DNA of 64,000 nucleotides from Cylindrospermum stagnale PCC 7417 (GCF_000317535.1 NC_019757.1:6774501-6838500); one strand, 5' to 3'; positions 7,871 to 16,540 are shown, counted from the stretch's first letter. Translations and numbers: made by a program. Notes: generated by a model not told the origin, from the letters alone.

Positions 7871-8315
7871 TATTAGACTGATTTTAGAGTACTACTAGCG
7901 TTAAAAACATTGAGCCTACTTTAGCCAATTTTCTTCGACTTAACAGCAAAGCGCTATAGCGTTTTTCGCTTGTATACAATACACTTTGACCTCTCTCCAA
8001 ACCTCTCCCCTACAAGGGGAGAGGCTTTGAATCTTGCTCCCCTTCCCTAGTTTTGAATCTTGCTCCCCTTCCCTAGTTCTGAATCTTGCTCCCCTGCCCT
8101 AGTTTTGAATCTTGCTCCCCTTCCCTAGCAGGGAAGGGGTTGGGGGTTAGGTCTTTCTTCGACTTAACTGCAAAGGCTTTAAATCATGCTCCCCTTCCCT
8201 AGTTTTAAATCATGCTCCCCTTCCCTAGTTTTAAATCATGCTCCCCTTCCCTAGCAGGGAAGGGGTTGGGGGTTAGGTCTTTCTTAGACTTAACAGCAAA
8301 CCACTATATATATAG
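7871..8315. repeat. Tandem and dispersed repeats between CRISPR leader and ald
   Basis: No gene seen. Four copies of a unit of about 26 bp (TTGAATCTTGCTCCCCTTCC...CTAG, about 8026-8129) are followed by three copies of a sister unit (TTAAATCATGCTCCCCTTCC...CTAG, about 8178-8258). Each block ends with the same GCAGGGAAGGGGTTGGGGGT tail and a CTTAACAGCAAA-type segment that also appears at about 7940. The blocks look like successive local amplification of one dispersed hairpin repeat. Confidence 0.8.
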
Positions 8316-9407
8316 TTAACTCACCAAATCAGGGAAAACCTCTTGCACAGCCGGATGCACCAAGCGATGATTTTGGACATTTAAACCCTTACCTAAAGCT
8401 GGGTTAACATCCAAAGCCTTAATTCCCAAATTTGCCAACTGCACAACATAAGGTAATGTACTGTTGTTGAGTGCTTGGGCTGCCGTCCAAGGTACAGCCC
8501 CTGGCATATTGGGAACGCCATAATGGACTACGCCCTCATCAATATATACTGGGCTAGTGTGAGATGTGGCGTGTAAAGTTTCTACACAACCGCCTTGGTC
8601 AACCGCTACATCTACAATTACAGAACCGGGATGCATTTGCTTGACCAAATCGCGGGATACTAATATCGGTGCCCTGCGTCCGGGGATTAAAACTGCACCA
8701 ATGAGTAAATCGGCTTCTTTAACAGCGGCTTCAATGTGGGCAGAATTGCTGTGAACCAGTTCGACTCTAGAGCCAAATAAAGTTTCTAAATAAGATAAGC
8801 GCTCAACGTTGACGTCTAAAATCTGCACGATCGCACCGATGCCAACGGCAATTCTAGCGGCTTCTGTGCCGACAACGCCACCGCCTAAAATTACTACTTT
8901 GCCTGCTTTAACACCGGGTACACCGCCTAAAAGTACACCTTTGCCCCCTTGCTGGCGTTCTAGGAACCTCGCCCCAAATTGTACCGCCAACCGACCGGCG
9001 ATGATGCTCATGGGGGTAAGCAGGGGAAGTCTATTTTGTCCTGGTTGTTCTACGGTTTCATAAGCGATCGCACAAGTGCCACAATCAATTAAATGCTCGG
9101 TCAATTGGCGATCGGCTGCTAAATGCAAATAAGTAAATAAAATTTGCCCTTTTTGCAGAAATTTATACTCAGTTTTCAGCGGTTCTTTTACCTTGACTAC
9201 TAGCTCCCGATTCCAAGCTGCTTCTAGTGTCGAGACAATTTCTGCCCCAGCGCTGCTGTAGTCATCATCTGTAAATCCAGCACCAGTACCTGCTTGGGTT
9301 TGGACAAAGATATGATGACCATTTTCCCGCAGCACCCGCACACTAGAAGGACTCAAACCTACCCGAAACTCTTGATCTTTAGTTTCCTTGGGAACGCCGA
9401 TTTCCAT
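8316..9407 (-). CDS. ald: Alanine dehydrogenase
   Basis: NAD-dependent L-alanine dehydrogenase (alanine + NAD+ + H2O to pyruvate + NH4+ + NADH), cytoplasmic. The N-terminus MEIGVPKETKDQEFRVGLSP is the family signature; the catalytic Lys region VVKVKEP and the FTYLHLAAD segment holding the catalytic His are present; the Rossmann motif GGGVVGTEAARIAVGIGA is followed by the acidic end of strand 2 (ILDVN). The segment VDVAVDQGGCVET and PGAVPWTAAQALNN are also conserved. Length 363 aa is standard. It appears monocistronic and is divergent from the small hli gene. Confidence 0.96.
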   Translation of the reverse strand: MEIGVPKETKDQEFRVGLSPSSVRVLRENGHHIFVQTQAGTGAGFTDDDYSSAGAEIVSTLEAAWNRELVVKVKEPLKTEYKFLQKGQILFTYLHLAADRQLTEHLIDCGTCAIAYETVEQPGQNRLPLLTPMSIIAGRLAVQFGARFLERQQGGKGVLLGGVPGVKAGKVVILGGGVVGTEAARIAVGIGAIVQILDVNVERLSYLETLFGSRVELVHSNSAHIEAAVKEADLLIGAVLIPGRRAPILVSRDLVKQMHPGSVIVDVAVDQGGCVETLHATSHTSPVYIDEGVVHYGVPNMPGAVPWTAAQALNNSTLPYVVQLANLGIKALDVNPALGKGLNVQNHRLVHPAVQEVFPDLVS

Positions 9408-9726
9408 TTACAGCCTCTGATTATTTTTTGTTTCACTTTAGCCTGCCAGTCCCCAACCCGCTACTTCTGCATTAGGGATAGCGAATTTTGATTTAACTCA
9501 ACTCAACTAACGCTGGAGAGTTGCTGACTCTTCCTCTTGACTAATGCCCCAGTATTCTTACAATAGATAAAGAATAATTAAAAATTGTAAACAAAGCATT
9601 TGCATAGCTCCCTCCCGGAAGCTGCCGCTGGATTTCTCAAGCTACCTTGGCATTCAGGCACTGCAATTAGCTCAAAACCCAATTTAAAGTTTCGTTTGCC
9701 GACAAGAGAGAGAGGAATTTTTGATC
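9408..9726. other. Divergent intergenic region between ald and hli
   Basis: No gene seen. It contains the predicted hli promoter (9537-9564) followed by an untranslated leader of about 155 bp and a purine-rich ribosome-binding stretch (GAGAGAGAGGAA) just before the hli ATG at 9727. No clear ald promoter was found. Confidence 0.5.
9537..9564 (+). promoter_or_regulatory. Putative sigma-70-type promoter for the hli gene
   Basis: TTGACT (9537-9542) and TACAAT (9559-9564) are spaced by 16 bp, close to the group 1 sigma consensus, and point toward the hli gene. This is a sequence match only; transcription would begin near 9571. Confidence 0.5.
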
Positions 9727-9897
9727 ATGACACAACCACAACCAACCGTTAACCCCAAATTAGAAGAACCTAAGTTTGGCTTCAATGAATATGCCGAGCG
9801 CTTGAATGGTCGAGCTGCTATGATTGGCTTCATCTTGATGGTGGTAATTGAATACGCTACCAATCAAGGCGTGCTCACATGGCTCGGTTTAAAGTAG
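9727..9897 (+). CDS. High-light-inducible (one-helix Chl-binding) protein
   Basis: A 56-residue protein. The segment FGFNEYAERLNGRAAMIGF is the chlorophyll a/b-binding motif (E..N.R.AM.GF) of high-light-inducible / small CAB-like proteins, followed by a single membrane helix (ILMVVIEYATNQGVL). These thylakoid proteins bind chlorophyll and carotenoid and protect or help assemble photosystem components under stress. The ATG at 9727 is preceded by AGAGAGAGAGG at good spacing, and a hairpin terminator follows. Which paralogue it is cannot be told. Confidence 0.93.
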   Translation: MTQPQPTVNPKLEEPKFGFNEYAERLNGRAAMIGFILMVVIEYATNQGVLTWLGLK

Positions 9898-10218
9898 TGC
9901 CAGAAGAAAGCACGGGCTTGCAAGTTGTAAGCTATTAATTAGAAGAGTTCTAACCAGCTGGAACAACCAGCTGGTTTTGGCTTGAAAGCGAACTACCTGA
10001 CGCAACTTACCGTCTATGGCTATAAAGCAGATAGGACTAACGGTGATATCCTCAGCCGGACATTACTAAAGACAGGGGGGTGAATTACGACACTTGCTCT
10101 TCTACTCTAGGAAATTATAATGTTGTGTGTCTTGATTTGCCTTTGATGATCATGGCAAATTACTGGTGGGTTACTCTGGGTAGATTTATAGAAAAACTTA
10201 ACTGGAACTAACTAAGCT
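9898..10218. other. Intergenic region after hli
   Basis: Apart from the hli terminator (9952-9979) I see no gene or clear signal. The sequence upstream of the next gene has no obvious ribosome-binding site. Confidence 0.4.
9952..9979 (+). terminator. Terminator of the hli gene
   Basis: Arms AACCAGCTGG and CCAGCTGGTT with a 5-base loop (AACAA) form a perfect 10-bp stem followed by TTTGGCTT. It lies 55 bp after the hli stop. The T-run is short, so termination may be partial. Confidence 0.65.
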
Positions 10219-10515
10219 GTGATGAACGCTGTATTACCTCGTTTTTTGAAGTCAGCCTACCGGAAAGAACCACTAATCAGTGCATTAATGACAATGGGTG
10301 TGGTGGATGCCCTAATTGGTGGATTGGATGATAGCTGGTCGTTATTCGCTTTTGGTTTGGGAACAGCAGGGATTGCTCTTGCCTTTAAGTTGTGGCGGAT
10401 GCAACAGCGTCCTCCTTTACCTGAGGAACCTGTAGTTCAACATTACTTGCCCTCTCGCTCGTCCAGTTCAGCTTTACCAATATTGACAGTTTCTAAGAAA
10501 AAGCCACGCCTATAG
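10219..10515 (+). CDS. Small membrane protein of unknown function
   Basis: 98 residues, start GTG at 10219 or ATG at 10222. Two hydrophobic stretches are visible (ISALMTMGVVDALIGG and LFAFGLGTAGIALAF), followed by a Pro/Ser-rich basic tail (RMQQRPPLPEEP ... KKKPRL), so a small membrane protein with a cytoplasmic tail is likely. It precedes the WD40 gene by 52 bp on the same strand and may be cotranscribed with it. I do not recognise the family. Confidence 0.65.
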   Translation: MMNAVLPRFLKSAYRKEPLISALMTMGVVDALIGGLDDSWSLFAFGLGTAGIALAFKLWRMQQRPPLPEEPVVQHYLPSRSSSSALPILTVSKKKPRL

Positions 10516-10567
10516 TAGCTGCTGATTGTCAATGATTGCCTACCTATTCAATTCGTGAGGAAAAGCG

Positions 10568-11626
10568 GTGAGGAGTCAGGGAACAGGTGGGGGTAATGCT
10601 GTCTTTCGTCCTTATTTTGTCTTGGCATGTATGGTAGCTGTCGCCCTACCTGTTGCCATCTGGCAAGGGCAAGATATGTATGTTGCCCATGCTGCTAACG
10701 AAAATCTACTAGACTTGACAGCTAACACAAGCTTTGCTAATCCTCGGTTGCTTCACTCCTTCATTGCTCATGAGGGAACTATTAAATCTCTAACCTTCAG
10801 TCCAAATAGCAAAATCTTGGTTAGTGGTGGCGCCGACAATGAAGGCAGAATTCAATTTTGGAATTCTCAAACGGGCAAAAAAGTGGGGACTATCGGCAAA
10901 GCACACCAAAAAGCGGTGGAATCTATCGTGATGGCGCCAGATGGTAAAACCCTCGTTAGCTGTAGTAGTGACAACACAATTAATCTTTGGAATCTGAAAA
11001 ATAAGAATTTTAGCCGCTCTTTTGTCGCCCATACCACTAATGTATTGTCTTTAGCGGTATCACCTGATAGTAAAATTCTTGTCAGTGGTGCTTTAGATGG
11101 AATTCGGCTGTGGGATTTGCAACAACAGCGTCCACTGGCTACTCTGGTACGCTTTGATAATTTGATCTTTACCTTGGCGATTAGTCCTGATGGTCAGATT
11201 TTGGCTAGTGGTGATAGCAAGGGTGTAATTAAGTTATGGAATTTGACTACTGGTAAACTAATCCGTCGAGTTGCGGCGCATAATCAAGTCGTCACTGCTG
11301 TGGCTTTTACACCCAATGGCGAAAGTTTAGTTAGTGCTAGCCGCGATCGCACTATTAAGCTGTGGAATGTCAACAAGGGTACAAGAGTGCTCACCCTCAC
11401 CGGACATAATAACTGGGTAAATGCGATCGCTATCAACCCCGATGGGCAATATCTAGCTAGCGCTGGCAAAGATGGGGTTAAATTGTGGAATTTAGCTACA
11501 GGTGAGTTATTAACTTCACTTGCTGGTCATTCTGACTGGGTGAGTGCGATCGCTTTTAGCCCCGATGGGCAATTTCTAGCCAGTGGCGGATTTGACCGGA
11601 AAATTAATATTTGGCGCAGTAATTGA
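10568..11626 (+). CDS. Membrane-anchored seven-bladed WD40 protein
   Basis: 352 residues. An N-terminal hydrophobic segment (YFVLACMVAVALPVAIW, residues 15-32) suggests a signal anchor or signal peptide. It is followed by seven WD40 units ending in FWN, LWN, LWD, LWN, LWN, LWN and IWR, enough for one closed beta-propeller, a protein-binding scaffold. Start is GTG at 10568, supported by GAGGAAAA 5-12 bp upstream. The last three blades are duplicated downstream as a broken copy at 12610-13006. Binding partner unknown. Confidence 0.85.
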   Translation: MRSQGTGGGNAVFRPYFVLACMVAVALPVAIWQGQDMYVAHAANENLLDLTANTSFANPRLLHSFIAHEGTIKSLTFSPNSKILVSGGADNEGRIQFWNSQTGKKVGTIGKAHQKAVESIVMAPDGKTLVSCSSDNTINLWNLKNKNFSRSFVAHTTNVLSLAVSPDSKILVSGALDGIRLWDLQQQRPLATLVRFDNLIFTLAISPDGQILASGDSKGVIKLWNLTTGKLIRRVAAHNQVVTAVAFTPNGESLVSASRDRTIKLWNVNKGTRVLTLTGHNNWVNAIAINPDGQYLASAGKDGVKLWNLATGELLTSLAGHSDWVSAIAFSPDGQFLASGGFDRKINIWRSN

Positions 11627-11848
11627 GCAAAGATTTTTGAGCAGGGATACGGCGGATAAAGTTCACGAACAACTATATTTGTCAAGTCATATTTTGCTAG
11701 CATAAGTTAATTTTGTTAAAACTTGCTTGACTCAAATTATAAATAATCATCAATTTTGATATAAAAAAGAATTTATTATATTAATCTAAATATTGATATG
11801 TGTGATATATAATTATTCTTACACTAAACAAAGTTATCTTCAAATCCT

Positions 11849-12379
11849 GTGACACTTAAGAGTCTTAATAATAATTCTTGCAAGATTTTTATTGATAAAT
11901 GTAGTTTTGGTAGAGGAGGTTTTGCTGCTCAAAACATTACTAAAGGTGAAGTTATTTTGACCTTTACTGGCAAGATAATTACTTTGGATGAAGTTTTAGC
12001 AAAAGACGAGCAATTAGTCGGCAATCCATTGCAAATAGAGACTAAAACATATATTGACCTAGAAGAACCTAGCGTTTTTATCAATCATCATTGCAATCCC
12101 AATGCCGGAATTGTAAACACACATACATTAGTAGCTTTAATTGATATAGGCAAAAATGAGGAAATTTTCTACGATTACTCTACAAGTATGAGTGAGAAAG
12201 ATGAACCATGGACAATGGAGTGTGGATGTTCAGCAGCAAATTGTAGAAAAACAATCGAGGATTTTCATGACTTGCCAACGAGTATTAAAGAAAAATATCT
12301 CCAACTAGGTATAGTCCAAGAATTCATTGTCCGTGAACACAATTCGGTGGGCAAAATTAGCTTAAGTCAAGCTAATTAA
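11849..12379 (+). CDS. SET-domain protein (putative protein methyltransferase)
   Basis: 176 residues with an almost complete SET domain: N-terminal GRGGFAAQNITKGEVI, the FINHHCNPNAG motif (equivalent of the NHxCxPN cofactor-site motif), NEEIFYDYSTS (the catalytic Tyr region), and a post-SET-like Cys cluster CGCSAANCRKT that may bind zinc. SET proteins transfer methyl groups from SAM to lysines; the bacterial substrate here is unknown. Start GTG at 11849 gives MTLKSL; the upstream region is very AT-rich. It lies between the WD40 gene and its broken copy. Confidence 0.85.
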   Translation: MTLKSLNNNSCKIFIDKCSFGRGGFAAQNITKGEVILTFTGKIITLDEVLAKDEQLVGNPLQIETKTYIDLEEPSVFINHHCNPNAGIVNTHTLVALIDIGKNEEIFYDYSTSMSEKDEPWTMECGCSAANCRKTIEDFHDLPTSIKEKYLQLGIVQEFIVREHNSVGKISLSQAN

Positions 12380-12603
12380 AAACGCAAAAATTAAAGCTAT
12401 TTCTCGATAAATTTAACTGCCTATTGCATCAGCAACACAGGTTGCCTAAATATTTTAATAGTCAACCAAATTTCTATTTAAATATTTTAGCTCTCAAAGA
12501 TTTCCCTGCTTCTTCCACAAAAGAAACTAAGTATTTAGATATCTCACAGGATATTTTAGACACATATGAGCAATTAGCACGCAACGAACCACATTCAGTA
12601 TGA
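12376..12603 (+). pseudogene. Open C-terminal gene fragment of unknown family
   Basis: A 75-codon open frame with no ATG or GTG start, ending in TGA at 12601-12603. Its composition looks coding (…NCLLHQQHRLPKYFNSQ…, …LDISQDILDTYEQLARNEP…). It begins where the SET gene ends and stops just before the duplicated WD40 segment, so it is probably the surviving 3' end of a gene lost in a rearrangement. Family not recognised. Confidence 0.35.
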
Positions 12604-12609
12604 GTGGCT

Positions 12610-13006
12610 ATAATCAAGTCGTCACTGCTGTGGCTTTTACACCCAATGGCGAAAGTTTAGTTAGTGCTAGCCGCGATCGCACTATTAAACTGTGGAATGT
12701 CAACAAGGGTACAAGAGTGCTCACCCTCACCGGACATAATAACTGGGTAAATGCGATCGCCTTTGGCGGGGCGTAGCCCATCGCTTCCAGCGGGCGCTCC
12801 GCGCCATCGCCATTCATCCCGATGGCCAAACTCTGGCCAGTGCTGGCAAAGATGGGGTTAAACTGTGGGATTTAACTACAGGTGCGTTAACCAATACACT
12901 TTATCAACATTCTGACTGGGTGAGTGCGATCGCTTTTAGCCCCGATGGGCAATTTCTAGCCAGTGGCGGATTTGACCGGAAAATTAATATTTGGCGCAGT
13001 CAGTAA
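12610..13006 (+). pseudogene. Partial, broken duplicate of the WD40 gene
   Basis: The sequence from 12610 repeats 11280-11626 (last three WD40 blades of the upstream gene) with few differences, and even the following GCAGGGATACGGCG is shared. It lacks the start, signal anchor and first four blades. A 50-bp palindrome-like insert (about 12751-12801), absent from the parent, begins exactly at a HIP1 site and introduces an in-frame TAG and a frameshift. It is therefore non-functional as a propeller. Confidence 0.88.
12751..12802. mobile_element. Small palindromic element inserted at a HIP1 site
   Basis: Comparison with the intact copy at 11431-11445 shows about 50 bp added after GCGATCGC. The insert contains GGGGCGTAGCCCATCGC and GGGCGCTCCGCGCCATCGCC. 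The first string also forms half of the perfect palindrome at 42822-42853, so this is a member of a dispersed family, akin to the very small mobile repeats described in Nostoc genomes. Confidence 0.65.
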
Positions 13007-13034
13007 GCAGGGATACGGCGAAGCATTAAAAAAC

Positions 13035-13796
13035 TCAAAGGCTGTTAGGATCGATTCCCCTCTGTTGCAACTTAATTAACAGTTCCTCTAATTGTTGTTG
13101 ACTTTGTGCTAATTGTTGTTGACTTTGTGCTAATTGTTGCTGACTTTGTGCTAATTGTTGCTGACTTTGAAATTTTACTTCTTCTGGTGTCAGGTATCTA
13201 TTACCAGCTTCATCATACCAATAGAGCCATTCTCGCGTAATGCCTTGATATTTTCCCCGTTCCCGACCAATACCTAAACCAATTTCTGGCATCCATATTT
13301 GATCACCTGGTAGTAAAACATATTCACCATTAACTAAACGATAAACTTCTAATCGTTGGCGTCTCTTCCGTAGACGAGTTGGTGCATAGATTACATAATA
13401 TAAAATACCTAACTGTGCATAATCTAACTTCTTTTGTTCATACTCATAATTGTAAGTTTGGGAAACGATTTCTAAAGTTAAAATTGGGGGAATCCCATCT
13501 TCTTCCCAAAATACATAACTTAAACGTCCTTGTTCTCCAACAAAACGTTCTACACCCAAACTCAAAAAAGCATCAGGAACAATGGCAGGTTTATTAACAG
13601 TATAATAAACTCCCATATTAACGCCAAAAAACCAATCATCCCGGTTTTCCCAGATAGTAGCTAAGACAGCTAACAATAAATTGGGAATTAAAATTTGTAG
13701 TTCATTATCCACAGGAGTATCATCAGAACTTGGCAACTCTTCGGAAGAAGGTAGGCAAGCTAAAGGATTGTAGTTAAACATAAGATTATATTCCAA
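13035..13796 (-). CDS. Uma2-family (DUF820) putative endonuclease
   Basis: 253 residues. The central part (VPDAFLSL ... PPILTLEIVSQTY ... EYEQKKLDYAQLGILYYVIYAP) matches the Uma2/DUF820 family, which has a PD-(D/E)xK nuclease fold and is strongly expanded in filamentous cyanobacteria; its biological role is not settled. The C-terminus carries four near-identical 7-residue repeats (SQQQLAQ) encoded by perfect or near-perfect 21-bp repeats (about 13087-13170), likely a coiled coil. Start ATG at 13796 or 13781 (MFNYNP). Confidence 0.85.
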   Translation of the reverse strand: MEYNLMFNYNPLACLPSSEELPSSDDTPVDNELQILIPNLLLAVLATIWENRDDWFFGVNMGVYYTVNKPAIVPDAFLSLGVERFVGEQGRLSYVFWEEDGIPPILTLEIVSQTYNYEYEQKKLDYAQLGILYYVIYAPTRLRKRRQRLEVYRLVNGEYVLLPGDQIWMPEIGLGIGRERGKYQGITREWLYWYDEAGNRYLTPEEVKFQSQQQLAQSQQQLAQSQQQLAQSQQQLEELLIKLQQRGIDPNSL

Positions 13797-14016
13797 GACA
13801 GTTCAGTTAAGAATTTCTTCCTTCTCTTTCTTCTCTTCTTTTGCGTTCTTTGCGTCCTTCGCGGCACGCCGCTCCGCGTCTACGTTAAAAAAATTGACTT
13901 TGACAAAGAGTTAAGCCTTAACACCAAGCGTATTGGATTACATTTTAAATATATTATAGATTGAAAGCCTAACCTAAAAGCCTGTTATTGACACTCAGAA
14001 AAGAGGCACGACCAAT

Positions 14017-14040
14017 AAAAAAACCCCCAGGAGGGGGCTG
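14017..14040 (-). terminator. Terminator of the coxBAC operon
   Basis: On the minus strand CAGCCCCCTCCTGGGGG forms a short G/C stem followed by TTTTTTTATTGG. It lies 41 bp after the coxC stop. Confidence 0.8.
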
Positions 14041-14080
14041 ATAAGTTATTCGAGTGGAGTGAACAACTCATAATTAATAC

Positions 14081-14707
14081 TCAAAGCAGATACAGCAATC
14101 CGAACAAAATAATCCAAATCACGTCTACAAAGTGCCAATAAATTTCGGCAGCTTCAATACCGAAGTGCTTTTCGTTGCTGTAGTGACCCTGAACGCGCGA
14201 TCGCCACAACACCGCGATAATTGCCACAACACCAATAGTCACGTGCAACCCGTGGAAGCCAGTCAAAACATAAAATGCACTGGCAAATAAGTTAGTGGTC
14301 AGACCAAATTCCAAATGGGTGTATTCATACACCTGCCCAACCAAGAAAATCGCACCCATTGCGGCAGTAATCGCCAACCAAATACGCATTCCCCGTGCAT
14401 CGTTCTTTTTGATTGCAACATCAGCATTGTGCATCACAAAACTGCTAGCAATCAAATTGACTGTGTTGACACCGGGTAGCAATAGCTCTAACTCCGGTGT
14501 GCCTGCGGGAGGCCATACAGGTAAGGTAGAACGGAAAGCCAAGTAAGCTCCGAACATCCCCACAAAAATCATCCCTTCAGCAATCAGGAAGACAACCAGC
14601 CCAAATAGACGATGGTCTGGATGCGCTTCGTGATGAGCATCTGCCGCTACCGCTGCGTGGTGATGATTCAGTTCAGTTTTAGCTGGGTCAATTATTTGAC
14701 TTTGCAT
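14081..14707 (-). CDS. coxC: Cytochrome c oxidase subunit III
   Basis: Third gene of coxBAC. Subunit III of the aa3-type terminal oxidase; a membrane protein that stabilises the core and its proton-uptake path. 208 residues with five hydrophobic segments; conserved features include RLFGLVVFLIAEGMIFVGMFGAYLAFR, the Glu in this helix, and the C-terminal GFHGLHVTIGV and EAAEIYWHFVDVIWIILF signatures. The His-rich N-terminus (HHHAAVAADAHHEAHPDH) is common in cyanobacterial CtaE. A heptamer array separates it from coxA; a terminator follows. Confidence 0.96.
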   Translation of the reverse strand: MQSQIIDPAKTELNHHHAAVAADAHHEAHPDHRLFGLVVFLIAEGMIFVGMFGAYLAFRSTLPVWPPAGTPELELLLPGVNTVNLIASSFVMHNADVAIKKNDARGMRIWLAITAAMGAIFLVGQVYEYTHLEFGLTTNLFASAFYVLTGFHGLHVTIGVVAIIAVLWRSRVQGHYSNEKHFGIEAAEIYWHFVDVIWIILFGLLYLL

Positions 14708-14716
14708 GAATCTTAA

Positions 14717-14768
14717 TTAATGGGTAATGGGTAATGGGTAATGGGTAATAGGTAATGGGTAATAGAAT
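14717..14768. repeat. TAATGGG heptamer array between coxA and coxC
   Basis: About seven copies of TAATGGG/TAATAGG lie directly before the coxC start codon, in the 90-bp coxA-coxC gap. This is the same short-tandem-repeat class as at 1131-1266 and 28682-28962, here with a different unit. Confidence 0.85.
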
Positions 14769-14797
14769 TTAATCACCAATTACCTATTACCAATTCC

Positions 14798-16534
14798 CTA
14801 TTTAGAATCTTCAGGGTTAGCAGCAACCGCAGGATCAGGTTTCGCTCTTAATACCGAGTTTAGTCCAGCAGATAAAACTGGGTTAGGGTCGTCTAAGGGT
14901 ACACCTTCTTTAGCCTTAGACAAGCCATAGTCATAGGGACCCGTCGCCAATACTGGGAGTTTGTCAAAATTCTCAATTGCTGGCGGTGAGGTAGTCATCC
15001 ACTCTAACGTGAGTGCATTCCAGGGATTATTAGCAGCTTTCGGCCCGTACAACCAACTCCAAATCGCATTGATAATAAAGGGTAATGTCGAAATCGCTAG
15101 TATATAAGACCCATAGGTGCAGATTTCATTGAGTGAGGTAAATTTGGGATCATATTGGGCAATCCGGCGGTTCATGCCCATCAGCCCCAGCTTGTGCATG
15201 GGTAAAAAGGTCATATTTAGACCGACGACAGTCAAGACAGCGTGAACTTTACCCCAAAATTCGTTGATCATCCGTCCCGTCATTTTCGGGAACCAGTGGT
15301 AGATCGCCGCAAAAATCCCCAAAACGCTACCGCCAAAGAGGACGTAGTGCAAGTGAGCGACGACAAAATAGGTATCGTGAACATGAATATCAAAAGGTAC
15401 AGCCGCCAACATGACGCCGCTAATACCACCAATCACGAAAGTACCTACAAAGCTAATGGCGAAAATCATCGCACTGTTGAGCCGGATTTTTCCGCCCCAC
15501 ATCGTTGCTAACCAGCTGAATATTTTAATTCCCGTGGGTACGGCAATGATCATTGTGGTGATCATAAAGAACATCCGCAACCAACCGGGGATACCGCTGG
15601 TAAACATGTGGTGTGCCCAAACTATTAGCCCCAAAAAGCTGATAGCCAGAGAGGAATAGGCGATCGCTTTATAGCCAAAAATCGGCTTGCGCGAATGAAC
15701 GGGGATAATCTCTGAAATTGCCCCAAAAAATGGCAAAATCATGATGTAAACCGCTGGGTGGGAGTAAAACCAGAACATATGCTGGTAAACTACCGGGTCA
15801 CCGCCACCAGTCGGGTTAAAAAATGTTGTCCCTGCCAATAAATCAAAAGACAGCAGAATTAGCGCCCCTGCAAGTACTGGCGTCGATATCAGCACCAGCG
15901 CCGAAGTGGCAAACATTGCCCAACAAAACAAGGGCATTTGATGGACTCCCATACTGGGAATCCGCATCTTCAGCAAGGTAACGACAAAATTAATCGATCC
16001 CAAAATCGATGACGTACCCAGCAGCAAGACACTCATAATCCAAATTTCCTCACCCACTTGTCCTGTTACCAAGCTGAGGGGAGGGTAGGAAGTCCAACCT
16101 GCATCCGGTGCATCACCCAATACCAAACTGGCGATGAGCAAAATACCCGCTGGGGGAATCATCCAAAAAGCCACAGCATTCAGCCGAGGGAATGCCATAT
16201 CCTTAGCCCCAATCATTAGGGGAATCAGATAGTTAGCAAATCCGGCTCCGGCTGGCACAATCCACAAGAAAATCATGATTGTGGCGTGGAGTGTGAACAG
16301 GCTGTTATAGACTTCTGGCGTCACAAAATCAACTTCTGGCGTTCGTAGTTCTGTCCGCACCAAGTCAGCCATCACGCCACCGATGCAGTAGAAAATAAAC
16401 GAAGTGACTAGATATTGAATCCCAATCACCTTATGGTCGGTGCAGAAGCCAAAGAAGTCCCGCCAGTGTCTTTCCCCTGATTCTTCATTCAGGGCGGGGA
16501 TATTAGCAGTTTCTTGCAATGTAGCTCGTGTCAT
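14798..16534 (-). CDS. coxA: Cytochrome c oxidase subunit I
   Basis: Catalytic subunit of the aa3-type oxidase carrying heme a, heme a3 and CuB; takes electrons from soluble cytochrome c or plastocyanin and reduces O2. Visible are the heme a ligand His in FTLHATIMIF, the CuB His and cross-linked Tyr in WFYSHPAVYIMILP, HHMFTSG (two CuB His), and the HDTYFVVAHLHYVL heme-ligand segment. About 12 membrane helices, 578 aa, normal. I take ATG 16534 (MTRATLQ) in preference to a TTG two codons upstream. Upstream lies another heptamer array. Confidence 0.97.
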   Translation of the reverse strand: MTRATLQETANIPALNEESGERHWRDFFGFCTDHKVIGIQYLVTSFIFYCIGGVMADLVRTELRTPEVDFVTPEVYNSLFTLHATIMIFLWIVPAGAGFANYLIPLMIGAKDMAFPRLNAVAFWMIPPAGILLIASLVLGDAPDAGWTSYPPLSLVTGQVGEEIWIMSVLLLGTSSILGSINFVVTLLKMRIPSMGVHQMPLFCWAMFATSALVLISTPVLAGALILLSFDLLAGTTFFNPTGGGDPVVYQHMFWFYSHPAVYIMILPFFGAISEIIPVHSRKPIFGYKAIAYSSLAISFLGLIVWAHHMFTSGIPGWLRMFFMITTMIIAVPTGIKIFSWLATMWGGKIRLNSAMIFAISFVGTFVIGGISGVMLAAVPFDIHVHDTYFVVAHLHYVLFGGSVLGIFAAIYHWFPKMTGRMINEFWGKVHAVLTVVGLNMTFLPMHKLGLMGMNRRIAQYDPKFTSLNEICTYGSYILAISTLPFIINAIWSWLYGPKAANNPWNALTLEWMTTSPPAIENFDKLPVLATGPYDYGLSKAKEGVPLDDPNPVLSAGLNSVLRAKPDPAVAANPEDSK

Positions 16535-16540
16535 GATCAA

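Noticed and set aside
12614-12829. Minus-strand open frame over the broken WD40 copy
   Set aside because: It is antisense to the pseudogene and mirrors a similar antisense frame in the intact copy.
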